A stretch of 64,000 nucleotides of DNA from Hoeflea_A sp040932035 (GCF_040932035.1 NZ_JBFRBB010000002.1:434001-498000), one strand, 5' to 3'. Positions 1-9,094 are shown, numbered from the stretch's first letter. The notes: a model not told the origin generated them from the sequence alone. Translations and numbers: made by a program.

Positions 1-252
1 ACTTATCTTGCCGCAGCCCACACTGTCTTCGAGCCGCTGCGCCTGAGGCTCGCCGAGGCGCCCTACATCTGCGGCGACGCACCGGCCTATGGCGACTATC
101 TGATTTTCGGGGTCTTCCAGTGGGCGCGCTGCACGGATCCGCAAGACATGATACCGGCAGAAGATGACGCACTGCGGACCTGGCGGGATCGCATGCTTGA
201 TCTTTACGACGGCCTGGCGCGTTCCGTCCCTGCTTTTGGCAGTGCGGGATAA
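1..252 (+). CDS. Glutathione S-transferase family protein, C-terminal fragment (5' end outside window)
   Basis: The frame is open from base 1 and ends at a TAA at 250-252, giving the last 83 residues of a protein. The segment PYICGDAPAYGDYLIFG followed by FQWAR matches the C-terminal helical domain of cytosolic GSTs, where the conserved Gly-Asp and Ala/Gly-Asp-Tyr turn caps a helix. The FQWAR ending is common in beta-etherase-like GSTs of alphaproteobacteria. The N-terminal thioredoxin fold that would carry the catalytic residue lies outside the window, so activity and substrate cannot be assigned. No recognisable gene is seen between this stop and the next start at 430. Confidence 0.7.
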   Translation, partial: TYLAAAHTVFEPLRLRLAEAPYICGDAPAYGDYLIFGVFQWARCTDPQDMIPAEDDALRTWRDRMLDLYDGLARSVPAFGSAG

Positions 253-429
253 GTCGCGGCTTTGGCAATTGCCTCAGCCCCGCCAACGCGACAGAATCAC
301 GTCGCCTCATTGCGCCCGCGATGGCCTGGCTCTGGCAGGTCAGTGGCGGGTTCATGTCGTGGTGGTCCACACCAATTGCCGATTGAATGGGAGCCATACT
401 CGAGGCCGAGTGCAGCAGGAGTATTTCAG

Positions 430-672
430 ATGCTAGTTCGCAAAATGCGGATCGATAGAGGCTGGTCACAGGAAACCCTTGCGGAGTTGACCGGCTTGAG
501 CGTGCGCACAATCCAGCGGATTGAACGCGGCGGCAAGGCAAGCCTGGAATCGCTCAGTGCACTCGCTGCGGTCTTCGAAGTGGAAATCGCCGCATTGGCT
601 ACGGAGGCAGACATGTACAATCAGCAAGACGCAACCCATGAGGAACGTGAAGCCGTTCCGGTCAGGAAATAG
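430..672 (+). pseudogene. XRE-family helix-turn-helix regulator, probably truncated (2TM domain lost)
   Basis: This 80-residue product starts at ATG 430, preceded by a good ribosome site (CAGGAG, 423-428). Residues 1-55 form a classic XRE helix-turn-helix (GWSQETLAELTGLSVRTIQR, then IERG and ASLESL). In the family as I know it, this module is followed by a linker ending in something like EREAxxxVRK and then a two-helix membrane domain. Here the protein stops just after EEREAVPVRK. Its last 52 bases overlap, tail to tail, the 3' end of the cyclase gene on the other strand. This looks like a deletion scar that removed the membrane domain. The HTH may still fold, so a functional short regulator is possible. 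Confidence 0.6.
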
Positions 673-1931
673 ACATCGATGTCGCCTTTGCCCTTTATTT
701 CCACCGGGCCGCGTTTTTCGAAAGTGAAATCGTCCGACAGTTTCCTGAAAGTGTCCTCGCTGACCTGAATACGCCCCGGCACGCCGTGGGATTCCAGTCT
801 GGACGCCATATTCACCGTGTCGCCCCACACATCGTAAAAGAACTTCCTGGTGCCGATGACACCGGCAACGGCAGGTCCGGTGTGAATGCCGACCCTGACC
901 GAAACCGCTTCACCCATTTCCTCGCCAATCTCGCGGGTGACGTCAATCATCCGCAGCGCCATATTTGCGACCGCGGTAGCGTGGTCCGACCTCGGTTCCG
1001 GCATGCCGCCCGCCACCATATAGGCATCGCCAATCGTTTTGATTTTCTCCAGCCCGAATTCATCTGCCAATTCGTCGAACCGGGAGAAAACCCTGTTGAG
1101 AAACGCCACCGTTCCGGCCGCTGTCATTTTGGAAGCCCGAGGCGTGAAATCAACGATATCCGCAAACAGGATCGTCACCTGTAACAAATCGTCGGCGATA
1201 ATCTGGTCCGGCTCGCGCTTCAACCGCTCGGCAATCGGCATGGGCAGAATGTTTTCCAGGAGCCGTTCGGAACGCTCATGTTCGCGCTCAATCTGTTCCT
1301 TTTGAACCCGTATCAGCGCGTTGGCGTCTTCCAGTTGCTTGTAACCGGAATAGGTCAGGAAATAGACAAAAAACACCCCAATGGTCATGGCAAGTCCCTC
1401 GCCGATCTCGACGGGCCTGCGGTTGGGCGAATCGAACAGGGAGCCGGTGGGATTGAGCGGTGTTTGATGGGCAGCCATCGAGATGTCCGGCAAGGCGATC
1501 TCGATAAAGGGCAACAGAAGCATGATGAGGAAACACACCGCGAACCAAGGCCGCGACCTAGCCGGCCCCATGACCACCACCGCAGCCGCGGGAATAACGA
1601 TGAAGGGAAGTATGTCGCCTTCGCGATTGCCGTTGAGAAGCGTAAATCCGAATTGTATGGCCATGAGTGCGGGGCAGAAAAAGTAAAAAAGCGCCTTCAC
1701 GCTGCGGGTCACATGAAGCACCAGCAATGCCGTAACCTCGGTGACAAGCGCCGCCACATCGAAGGTTCGAAGCAACACTGACCGGTCGGGCTCGAAGAAG
1801 AAGAACGACAATGACATGGTCATGATGACCAGAATGATGATGGTCAGCACGGTTTTCAGTCGCCGGGTCGCGAAATCGTCATCGGACGTATGGCCGATGC
1901 GGATGAAGTCGGTGATCATCTTTGAAATCAA
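621..1931 (-). CDS. Membrane-anchored class III adenylate cyclase
   Basis: The 436-residue protein has an N-terminal membrane region of about six hydrophobic segments (residues 25-205), a short coiled signalling helix, and a C-terminal class III cyclase domain. Both metal-binding aspartates are visible (VTILFADIVDFT and IGDAYM). The substrate-selecting residues are of adenylate type (Lys in EKIKT, Asp in YDVWGDTVN), and the transition-state Asn/Arg are in TVNMASRLE. It should make cAMP at the inner membrane under control of the uncharacterised sensor domain. Its last residues (about 12-17) are antisense to the truncated XRE gene and look like an accidental tail after the natural YFLTG end. 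It is very similar in layout to the cyclase at 19739-20989. Confidence 0.9.
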   Translation of the reverse strand: MISKMITDFIRIGHTSDDDFATRRLKTVLTIIILVIMTMSLSFFFFEPDRSVLLRTFDVAALVTEVTALLVLHVTRSVKALFYFFCPALMAIQFGFTLLNGNREGDILPFIVIPAAAVVVMGPARSRPWFAVCFLIMLLLPFIEIALPDISMAAHQTPLNPTGSLFDSPNRRPVEIGEGLAMTIGVFFVYFLTYSGYKQLEDANALIRVQKEQIEREHERSERLLENILPMPIAERLKREPDQIIADDLLQVTILFADIVDFTPRASKMTAAGTVAFLNRVFSRFDELADEFGLEKIKTIGDAYMVAGGMPEPRSDHATAVANMALRMIDVTREIGEEMGEAVSVRVGIHTGPAVAGVIGTRKFFYDVWGDTVNMASRLESHGVPGRIQVSEDTFRKLSDDFTFEKRGPVEIKGKGDIDVYFLTGTASRSSWVASC

Positions 1932-2138
1932 TCTGCAGGCGGCGTTCGGAAAATACTAGAATGCCCGTTTGTTCCGGTCAAACTGCTCGTGACCGGCACT
2001 GCTGACGCTTGCCCGGTTCCCGGCGCTCGCGAAAAACACGACGTCAGGTTGAAACGGCTTCCCATTGCCCCGCAGATCGAAGATGATCAAGTGCAGGATC
2101 GCACGCGCGCCAGTGGCGCTGGCCGTTTGGAGGACGAA

Positions 2139-3074
2139 ATGAGTGAAATCGCATCCAATGCCGGCAACATCGGCGCCAACCTGGCCCTGCTTGTTCTCGT
2201 CATGCTGCTCGCAGGCCTTTTGGGTGGCACAGTAAACTATTTTCTGCGGGTGCCCGAAAAGAACGCCGAAGACAGTGAGGGTTGGTGGAAGCGGTTTCGG
2301 GGCAACAGGCTGCTGCACCAATGCCTCCTGATGGGCATAGCAGCCTCGTTCGTGATCCCGGTCTTCCTGCAAATCGCAGCGCTCGGGGTCGACAAGAACA
2401 TACTGACGAACTTTCTGATCAACGCCGGCAATTCGCACAGTCTGGAGGACCTCGCCCAAGCCTATACCAGTCTTGCTCTCATTGGCGGTTTTTGCGTGCT
2501 GGCGGCCATCTCCTCCCCGACCTTCCTGCAAAACCTCTCGGCGAAGATACTGCAACAGGCGCAACAGGCGTCGACCGAGGCCAAGCAGGCCCGGTCAGAG
2601 GCGGAAGCCGCCCAGCAGCGTACTCAACTGCTTGAAAAGGCAAGGGAACCCGAGATTGACGCCCGGCTTGAGGCGCTCCGCAATGAGCTGACGCAGGGCC
2701 AAGGCGTGCCCGAGGACCCTGACGATGATGCGCCTGCCGGTGAGGAGCCGACCGCGGAAGAAAAGGCAGCCGAGCAGATGGCCGAAGAGGCCCAGAAAAA
2801 CGCCGATAGCGTGCATGGTTTCAGGCTGAGCGAACTCGACAGGCTCATTCTACAGGCCCTCGCCGCCAAACCGAACACTCGCCGCTCGGTCAAAGGCATT
2901 CGCACCGACACCATCTTGAAGTCCAGCCAGAACCACGCCAATGAGACATACAGTTCGGTCAGGGGCCGGCTGTACCGGCTGGCCAGCGCCGGCTATGTCC
3001 GCAAGCTGGAAAACGCCGACGGCGGCCTGCCGCGCTGGAAACTGGGTACAAAAGGCTGGGCCGAACTGAAATAG
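2139..3074 (+). CDS. Three-TM, coiled-coil, winged-helix protein (YLATT-like, YEATS-associated family)
   Basis: ATG 2139 is chosen over upstream in-frame codons because GGAGGA lies at 2129-2134. The 311-residue product has three hydrophobic helices (about residues 8-30, 62-86 and 108-133), then a long Ala/Gln/Glu-rich coiled coil (130-190), an acidic linker, and a C-terminal region (225-311) with the look of a winged helix. The membrane part resembles, from memory, the 'YEATS-like-associating three-TM' domain found next to bacterial YEATS-domain genes in predicted conflict or signalling systems. No YEATS gene is visible nearby. The function is unknown. The architecture suggests a membrane sensor whose cytosolic winged helix binds DNA or a partner protein. 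Confidence 0.6.
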   Translation: MSEIASNAGNIGANLALLVLVMLLAGLLGGTVNYFLRVPEKNAEDSEGWWKRFRGNRLLHQCLLMGIAASFVIPVFLQIAALGVDKNILTNFLINAGNSHSLEDLAQAYTSLALIGGFCVLAAISSPTFLQNLSAKILQQAQQASTEAKQARSEAEAAQQRTQLLEKAREPEIDARLEALRNELTQGQGVPEDPDDDAPAGEEPTAEEKAAEQMAEEAQKNADSVHGFRLSELDRLILQALAAKPNTRRSVKGIRTDTILKSSQNHANETYSSVRGRLYRLASAGYVRKLENADGGLPRWKLGTKGWAELK

Positions 3075-3250
3075 TCGGCCGCCGGCTCCACACCCCGCCG
3101 TTTGGACCGTATTGGGTATTCGACGCGAACCGTTGCCTGGCTGGCATGAACACGCGCGAATACGCCGCATTTGTGCCGCACACGGACAGTGCCCCATTGC
3201 CAATTCGTGCTACTTCTTGCATCTCATAACAACCGCGCGAGGTGCAGACC

Positions 3251-4462
3251 GTGGCAAATTCCAACGCCTATAAAGGACTTTCAACAACGGCGATTCATGC
3301 TGGCGAAGGTCCGGATCCGGTGACCGGTGCTTCGGCGCCCAATATCGTCATGTCGTCGACCTATGTCGCGGAGGAAGTGGCGGGCTTTTCGGCCCATGAA
3401 CTGAGCGATGACAGCCCCTTTCTTTATGGCCGCTGGGCCAATCCGTCTGTGCGTGCGCTGGAAAACAAGATCGCGGCACTCGAAGGCACGCAGAGCTGCC
3501 TTTGCCTTGCCTCCGGCATGGCGGCGGCAAGCGCCATCTTCCTCACGGTGCTTTCAGCCGGAGACCACGCAGTGATATCGGACGTTTCCTATGCCGGCGT
3601 AGCAGAGCTTGCCCGCGATACGCTGCCACGGCTCGGCATCGAAGTCTCGCTTGTTGACATGACGGATATCGCAGCAGTCGAGGCAGCGGTGCGGCCGAAT
3701 ACAAGGCTGATCCACACGGAAAGCCCGGCCAATCCGATCATGCGGCTGACCGACCTCGCGGCCATTTCCGAGATCGCCCGCAATGCCGGAGCAAAGCACT
3801 CCTGCGACGCCACATTTGCATCGCCCGTCGGCCAGAAGAGCGCCGAGCTCGGCGTCGACTATGTCATGCATTCGATTACCAAATATATCGGCGGCCATGG
3901 CGATGCGATCGGCGGCGCAATCTGCGGGACCGCCGAAGACATCAAGGCCCTCAGTGTTGAGGCTGCCATCCACCATGGCGGCATTCTCTCCCCCTTCAAT
4001 GCCTGGCTGATCGCCCGCGGCACGGCGACACTGCCGCTGCGCATGCGCGCCCATCAGGAGGGCGCCATGGCCGTTGCGCAGTTCCTGGAAAACCACCCGA
4101 AGGTCACGCGGGTTCTTTATCCGGGTCTTGAGAGCCACCCGCAGCACGCGCTGGCAAAAGGCCAGATGCGCAATTTCTCAGGCATGCTGGCCTTCCAGGT
4201 CGGCGACGAGGCAACCGGCGAGGCACTGGCAGTCCGCATGGCCGAAGACCTGCAAGTGATCCACTACGCCGTTTCGCTCGGCCACCATCGCTCGCTCATC
4301 TGGTGGATGCCGACTGCGGGCATGATGGATACATCTTTCCGGCTGACCGGAAATCAGCTTGACAGCTATCGCGAATTTGCCGGCGACGGCATCTTCCGCC
4401 TGTCGGTTGGTCTAGAGGACGCCGAGGATCTGATCGCCGATCTCGACCGCGTGCTCGGATAG
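3251..4462 (+). CDS. Cys/Met metabolism PLP-dependent enzyme (cystathionine gamma-synthase/gamma-lyase family)
   Basis: This is a 403-residue fold-type I PLP enzyme of the trans-sulfuration family. The PLP-binding lysine is K211 in SITKYIGGHGDAIGG, and the upstream cofactor motif is SGMAAASA. The family includes cystathionine gamma-synthase, O-acetylhomoserine sulfhydrylase, cystathionine beta/gamma-lyase and methionine gamma-lyase, and sequence alone does not separate these here. GTG 3251 is preferred to GTG 3242 because a GAGGTG ribosome site lies 7 bases upstream. The gene stands alone, with 176 bases before it and 95 after, and no riboswitch was recognised upstream. Confidence 0.88.
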   Translation: MANSNAYKGLSTTAIHAGEGPDPVTGASAPNIVMSSTYVAEEVAGFSAHELSDDSPFLYGRWANPSVRALENKIAALEGTQSCLCLASGMAAASAIFLTVLSAGDHAVISDVSYAGVAELARDTLPRLGIEVSLVDMTDIAAVEAAVRPNTRLIHTESPANPIMRLTDLAAISEIARNAGAKHSCDATFASPVGQKSAELGVDYVMHSITKYIGGHGDAIGGAICGTAEDIKALSVEAAIHHGGILSPFNAWLIARGTATLPLRMRAHQEGAMAVAQFLENHPKVTRVLYPGLESHPQHALAKGQMRNFSGMLAFQVGDEATGEALAVRMAEDLQVIHYAVSLGHHRSLIWWMPTAGMMDTSFRLTGNQLDSYREFAGDGIFRLSVGLEDAEDLIADLDRVLG

Positions 4463-4557
4463 GCAGGCCGCGGCACCGCTGCGTAAAACAAGCCGCACAC
4501 GATTTATTTGCCACCTAAGTGATGATCGCAGGCGGGCGATCGTCTAACATCGCGCCC

Positions 4558-5265
4558 ATGACGAACAATTATGAGCGCATCGTGATACTCACCGGCGCGG
4601 GGCTGTCTGCCGAATCCGGCCTCAGCACGTTTCGCGACAAGGACGGCATCTGGTCGAAATACCGGATCGAGGACGTGGCAACACCCGAGGCTTTTGCCCG
4701 CAATCCGGAAATGGTTTTGGATTTTTACAACACTCGCCGCTCCGGCGCGCATGATGTCCGGCCAAACGCAGCGCATGAAGCGCTAGCGCGGCTGGAGGCC
4801 GAACATCCCGGTTCCGTGATGACCGTTACCCAGAATATCGACCCGCTGCACGAACGGGCCGGGACGATGAATCTTATCCACATGCATGGTGAAATCCTCA
4901 AGGCGCTTTGCGCCCATTGCGGCGCGCGCACCGCAGTGGAAGAGAACCTGACGGTGGATCTCGCCTGCAGCCGTTGCGGCAACAGCGGTGGCATGCGCCC
5001 CGATGTCGTCTGGTTCGGTGAAATGCCCTATCAGATGGAGCGGATCTATGCCGCACTCGGCAAGTGCGATCTGTTTCTGTCGATCGGCACCAGCGGCAAT
5101 GTCTATCCTGCGGCGGGTTTCGTTGCCGAGGCCGGTGCTGCCGGTGCCCATACGGTCGAGCTCAATCTGGAGCCGTCCGAGGGCATATCCATGTTTGATG
5201 AGGCAATTCACGGCAAGGCGACGGAGGTTGTTCCCGCCTATGTCGACAAGCTGTTAAAACGCTGA
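4558..5265 (+). CDS. cobB: NAD-dependent protein deacylase (sirtuin, CobB class)
   Basis: This is a 235-residue sirtuin. Visible motifs are the NAD-binding GAGLSAESG (12-21), the NID of TQNID (93-95), the catalytic His110 in HMHGE, and a zinc site with two Cys-X2-Cys pairs beginning at C118. Tyr57 and Arg60 (FYNTR) match the Tyr-X2-Arg pair that recognises succinyl- and malonyl-lysine in class III sirtuins, so desuccinylation as well as deacetylation is likely. The start at 4558 gives the usual short N-terminus. An in-frame ATG at 4519 would add 13 residues with no family support. Typical substrates are acetyl-CoA synthetase and central metabolic enzymes. Confidence 0.92.
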   Translation: MTNNYERIVILTGAGLSAESGLSTFRDKDGIWSKYRIEDVATPEAFARNPEMVLDFYNTRRSGAHDVRPNAAHEALARLEAEHPGSVMTVTQNIDPLHERAGTMNLIHMHGEILKALCAHCGARTAVEENLTVDLACSRCGNSGGMRPDVVWFGEMPYQMERIYAALGKCDLFLSIGTSGNVYPAAGFVAEAGAAGAHTVELNLEPSEGISMFDEAIHGKATEVVPAYVDKLLKR

Positions 5266-5414
5266 GCCAACGGCACGGGTGTCAGTCTTTCCAACCGTCG
5301 CACTAAGCCACTTTGCGTGCGGATCATTGTTCAGATGCGGGTCTGTGCCCCAACAGATTTCTTGCGTGACAGTCCGCCTGCTGCAAAGTTACTGTTCACG
5401 CCGAAGGGGGACGG

Positions 5415-6821
5415 ATGTCAGGATCAATCGAACTGCCTGTCTGGTTGGTGGTGCTTGTCGGGGTTCTGGCGCTGATTGCGCTCGTTGACCGCCTGTTGAC
5501 GCCGTCGGTCCGCTGGTTCCTGCGGCGCCGCGCCAACCGCGCGATTGACGAGCTCAATGTCCGCCTGCAGCTGAAAATCCGGCCCTTCGGTGTAACGGGC
5601 CGTCGCATCATTATCGACAGGGTGGCCCACGATCCGGATGTCATGGCCGCTGCCGAAGAGCATGCGCGCGAAGAAGGCATGCCGGTGGAAGTCGCCATGG
5701 AAATGGCGGAACGCTATGCACGGGAGATCGTCCCGGCATTCAGTGCCTATGTTTATTTTCGCATCGGCACGCGCCTGGCCAGGTGGCTGTCAACGGCAAC
5801 CTATCGTGTACGGCTCGGCTATTCCGATTCAGAAGCATTGTCGAAAGTCCCGCCCGATTCTTCCGTCGTCTTTGTCATGAACCACCGCTCCAATATGGAT
5901 TATGTGCTGGTGACCTACCTCGCCTCGGCATCGACGGCCCTGTCCTACGCGGTCGGAGAATGGGCGCGGCTGCCTGTCCTGCAGACCCTGATCCGCGCCA
6001 CGGGGGCCTATTTCATCCGGCGCAATGCGCGCAACCGGCTCTACCGGCGGGTTCTTGCCAGCTATGTACGCATGGCGACCGAATCCGGCGTGACCCAGGC
6101 GATCTTTCCGGAAGGCGGCCTTTCGCGCGATGGGCGGTTGCGCCCGGTCAAACTCGGCCTTTTGTCCTACATATTGTCGGCACACGAACACGGCGCTCGC
6201 GATACTGTTTTCATTCCGGTTGGACTGAATTACGACCGGGTACTGGAAGACCGTTCGCTTATCGCAGCGGACGACGGAACTGCACCGCAATCCACCAGGC
6301 AGAAAACGGCAAAGACGATCGCTTTTTTGTGGAAGAACCTGCGGCTGCGGCTGGCAGGCCGCTGGCATCGTTTCGGCTATGCAAGCGTGTCCTTCGGCCG
6401 GCCCGTCTCACTTAACGCGTTTCTCGCGGAAAAAAGTGTCACGCAATGGGCGGCGCTCGACGAGGCGGAACACACAGCGCTCACCCAGGAATTGGGCGAA
6501 CGACTCATGGGCGATGTCGGCCGGCTTATTCCTGCCCTGCCGGTCTCTCTCGTCGCCATGGTTCTCGATGATGCAGGTAAAGAACAGCTGGACAGGCTGA
6601 CGCTGAAAGCCCGCGTCGATGCGCTGATCGACCGGCTTATTGCCAACGGTGCCCATGTGCACATACCCCGCACCGACCGCGATTACGAGGTCACAGTCGG
6701 GCTGCGTATGCTGACCTTGCGCAATATCGTTTCTGAAACCGATGACGGCCTATTGCGCATCACACAAGGCGACGAGCCGCTTGTCACCTATTATGCCAAT
6801 GCGATCCGGCATCTGGTTTAA
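5415..6821 (+). CDS. PlsB-like glycerolipid acyltransferase
   Basis: The 468-residue protein has an N-terminal hydrophobic segment (residues 8-25) and an acyltransferase domain. The catalytic HX4D motif is H157 to D162 (NHRSNMD) and the substrate-binding block is FPEGGLSRDG. A C-terminal extension of some 170 residues resembles the PlsB/GPAT group rather than short PlsC enzymes. It probably acylates glycerol-3-phosphate or lysophosphatidate at the inner membrane, feeding phospholipid or storage lipid synthesis. PlsY, the acyl-phosphate-dependent acyltransferase, is encoded separately at 30579, so this enzyme is likely supplementary. Confidence 0.8.
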   Translation: MSGSIELPVWLVVLVGVLALIALVDRLLTPSVRWFLRRRANRAIDELNVRLQLKIRPFGVTGRRIIIDRVAHDPDVMAAAEEHAREEGMPVEVAMEMAERYAREIVPAFSAYVYFRIGTRLARWLSTATYRVRLGYSDSEALSKVPPDSSVVFVMNHRSNMDYVLVTYLASASTALSYAVGEWARLPVLQTLIRATGAYFIRRNARNRLYRRVLASYVRMATESGVTQAIFPEGGLSRDGRLRPVKLGLLSYILSAHEHGARDTVFIPVGLNYDRVLEDRSLIAADDGTAPQSTRQKTAKTIAFLWKNLRLRLAGRWHRFGYASVSFGRPVSLNAFLAEKSVTQWAALDEAEHTALTQELGERLMGDVGRLIPALPVSLVAMVLDDAGKEQLDRLTLKARVDALIDRLIANGAHVHIPRTDRDYEVTVGLRMLTLRNIVSETDDGLLRITQGDEPLVTYYANAIRHLV

Positions 6822-6872
6822 GGATACAGACTGATCCCGCAAATCTGTCCTTGTCCCCCGAGGAGGTTTGCA

Positions 6873-7424
6873 TTGCTGTCTTTGACAGAACGCACACGAG
6901 TGCTAAATGCCATGGTCATGGCAATCGGCGATATCATCGACGTCAGTGACAAAATGCAATCCGGTTATCGCTATCAGCTGGTGGCACCAGCCGGCAGCGA
7001 ATTTCGTGATGACTTCACGCCGGTCTATTCGCCCCGGCAGATGCTCGAAATGGGCGTATTCGAAGGCAAATACTGCAATGACTGTACCGGGGAATTTCCA
7101 TCGGATTGGTTTGAAAACGCAAGGATAAGCAGGACACCGGACCCCGCCCTCAACTATTTTGGCATCAAAAGCCGCCAGCCATTAAATGTATGGCGCCAGA
7201 AAAACTGGATCCATGGACCCGATCCCCGCGGCTGGTTTCAATGGTATTGCCGATACTATCTCGGTCGGCGCCTGCCTGAAATCGATGATATCCAGATCAA
7301 GCGCTGGAAAGCATTCGCCCGGCATGCCGGACAAATCCGCGCCAATTGCGAACCGGGCGACATATTTTGCAGACGGCGCCAGCGCCAGGCTCTGCTGCAA
7401 TGGTCATACGATCCGATGATTTAA
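6873..7424 (+). CDS. Conserved hypothetical protein, Trp/Arg-rich C-terminus
   Basis: The 183-residue product starts at TTG 6873, six bases after a perfect AGGAGG (6861-6866), which is the strongest ribosome site in this part of the window. I do not recognise a named domain. Visible blocks are YSPRQMLEMGVFEGKY, NDCTGEFP, YFGIKSRQPLNVW, DPRGWFQWYCRYYLGRR and a C-terminal RRRQRQALLQWSYD. The pattern of conserved aromatic and basic residues is familiar from uncharacterised bacterial proteins, but I know no function for it. There is no signal peptide and no membrane segment. The gene follows the acyltransferase by 51 bases and may be cotranscribed with it. Confidence 0.65.
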   Translation: MLSLTERTRVLNAMVMAIGDIIDVSDKMQSGYRYQLVAPAGSEFRDDFTPVYSPRQMLEMGVFEGKYCNDCTGEFPSDWFENARISRTPDPALNYFGIKSRQPLNVWRQKNWIHGPDPRGWFQWYCRYYLGRRLPEIDDIQIKRWKAFARHAGQIRANCEPGDIFCRRRQRQALLQWSYDPMI

Positions 7425-7771
7425 GGGCAGCAACACACAAACTGATAACTACCAGTTTCCGTTGCTTGTCTTCTGTACCAATGACAATGGAAGCCGGTTG
7501 GCTCCATCACTCTGGCACGGCGGGGTCGCCACGACCTTGATCAGCGAGTACCACAGCGCCAGATTCCTGATATCCGCGTCCTCAAGATCCGCCGCATCAT
7601 TCTGAAAGTATGCGTGCCAACACTATTGCCAAATTTCTCTGGCAACAACAGATATGCTGTAGTGATGTCCATTAAGGACCGTGTGCTGCAACAGCTCACA
7701 CCGGTATAAATGTGCTGCAGGCGGTCAACCACCATACGCGTTTAACTCAACAGGCATTCAACACCGGCGTC
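7425..7771. other. 347-base intergenic stretch, no convincing gene
   Basis: No gene with a start and ribosome site is seen. On the minus strand, a stop-to-stop frame from about 7627 to 7449 encodes a peptide (YFQNDAADLEDADIRN, LALWYSLI) with protein-like composition but no start codon. It could be the decayed end of a lost gene. The promoter of the cyclase at 7772 should lie here. Confidence 0.4.
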
Positions 7772-8977
7772 ATGTCAGACAATTCGAGAAAAACATCACA
7801 CTCAAACTGGAAACCGGCACCTATCATCGAATGGATGCTGGCCGAGGGGCGCCTGATTGCCGATATCGACGACTTCACAAGGCAGCTCGGGGAGCGAATG
7901 CTGGCAGCGGGTGCGCCACTATGGAGACTTCGCCTTTCAATGCGGACCCTGCACCCGCTTGTCACCGCCACCACAGCGGTGTGGGAAAGGGAAAGCGGGA
8001 CCACACAGCATATCGATACACCGCACGGTCTTGAGGGCCGGGCAAGTTACATCGGCAGCCCGTTTGAGATCATCGGCCGGACCGGCGCGCCCTACCGCAG
8101 GAAACTCACGGAAACGCTGACCGCTGACGACCATGAAGTGCTGCACGAACTGGCGGCCCGTGGCGGTACGGACTATTTGGGCCTGCCGATGCCGTTTTCG
8201 GACGGGGCAGCTGCAATTTTGGTTTTCACGACCGATATTACCGGCGGCTTCCTTGACCGCGACATTGTGCAGTTTGAGAAAATCGCATCAGTCCTCGCAC
8301 CAATAGCAGAAGCTTATCGGCTGAAGCGCATTTCGCTCGCCGTTACCGAAGCCTATCTTGGTCAGCGAACCGGTCGGCGTGTCCTGGAAGGACAGATCAC
8401 CAGGGGCCATATCGAGAAAATCAACGCTGCAATCCTCGTCAGCGACATCCGCGACTGGACCGGTCTTAACAATCGTGTTGCGGCCGAAGAAGCGGTCACG
8501 CTCGCCAACCGCTATTTTGAGGTTATTGCAACTGCCGTCGAATCCAATGACGGCGAAATACTCAAGTTCATCGGAGATGGCGTCCTGGCCATCTTTCCGA
8601 CCGGCAACGATGATGTGGACGCCGCACCTGCATGCGGCAGAGCACTCGCCGCCGCACAGCAGGCCTTTCACGTTGCAGGTAAGCTGGATCCGCCACTCGA
8701 CCTGGACTTCGGAATGGGTATGCATTTCGGCGAGGTACTCTACGGCAATGTCGGATCGCAGAACCGCATCGATTTCACGGTGCTGGGACAAGCGGTGAAT
8801 ATCGCGGCCCGAATTGAAGGGCTTTGCGGCGAACACCACAAGCCGATCCTTTTTTCCAAGGAGTTCGCAAATCTGTTGCACGAACCATCGACGCTCGTTT
8901 CCAAAGAAAACCTGAAAGGGTTTGAAACGGAGGCCGAAATCTTCTCTCCGGAAAATGCGGATCCGGCGACCGGCTGA
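7772..8977 (+). CDS. Soluble class III adenylate/guanylate cyclase
   Basis: The 401-residue protein has no membrane segment. Residues 1-215 form an alpha/beta region of GAF-like size, and residues 220-395 form a class III cyclase domain. Metal aspartates are in LVSDIRDWT and FIGDGVLAIFP, the purine-binding Lys precedes the latter (ILKF), and Asn/Arg are in AVNIAARIE. The position that is usually Asp in adenylate cyclases is Gln here (VLGQAVN), a variation seen in this subfamily that leaves substrate choice open. ATG 7772 is preferred, but GTG 7712 in the same frame cannot be excluded. The gene is monocistronic as far as can be seen. Confidence 0.82.
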   Translation: MSDNSRKTSHSNWKPAPIIEWMLAEGRLIADIDDFTRQLGERMLAAGAPLWRLRLSMRTLHPLVTATTAVWERESGTTQHIDTPHGLEGRASYIGSPFEIIGRTGAPYRRKLTETLTADDHEVLHELAARGGTDYLGLPMPFSDGAAAILVFTTDITGGFLDRDIVQFEKIASVLAPIAEAYRLKRISLAVTEAYLGQRTGRRVLEGQITRGHIEKINAAILVSDIRDWTGLNNRVAAEEAVTLANRYFEVIATAVESNDGEILKFIGDGVLAIFPTGNDDVDAAPACGRALAAAQQAFHVAGKLDPPLDLDFGMGMHFGEVLYGNVGSQNRIDFTVLGQAVNIAARIEGLCGEHHKPILFSKEFANLLHEPSTLVSKENLKGFETEAEIFSPENADPATG

Positions 8978-9043
8978 CGGCACCGGTAAATAAATTTCCC
9001 GTTTGATCTGAATACGCGTCTCAGAATATTACACTCTTGCTAT

Positions 9044-9061
9044 TGCAAATCATTCTCATTA
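9044..9061 (+). promoter_or_regulatory. Fur-family box
   Basis: The sequence TGCAAATCATTCTCATTA reads TAATGAGAATGATTTGCA on the other strand, close to the classical Fur box (AATGAGAATNATT type; about 11 of 14 positions of the 7-1-7 form). It lies about 35 bases before the start of the peroxidase-like gene, where it could block its promoter. In Hyphomicrobiales the Fur homologue often acts as Mur and responds to manganese, so iron versus manganese control is open. Confidence 0.6.
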
Positions 9062-9094
9062 TTAATTAATGAGGAATTTTGATGGGATCCGGAA

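Noticed and set aside
7449..7627. Minus-strand frame encoding a protein-like peptide
   Set aside because: No start codon and no ribosome site; at most a decayed gene end, and no family could be named.
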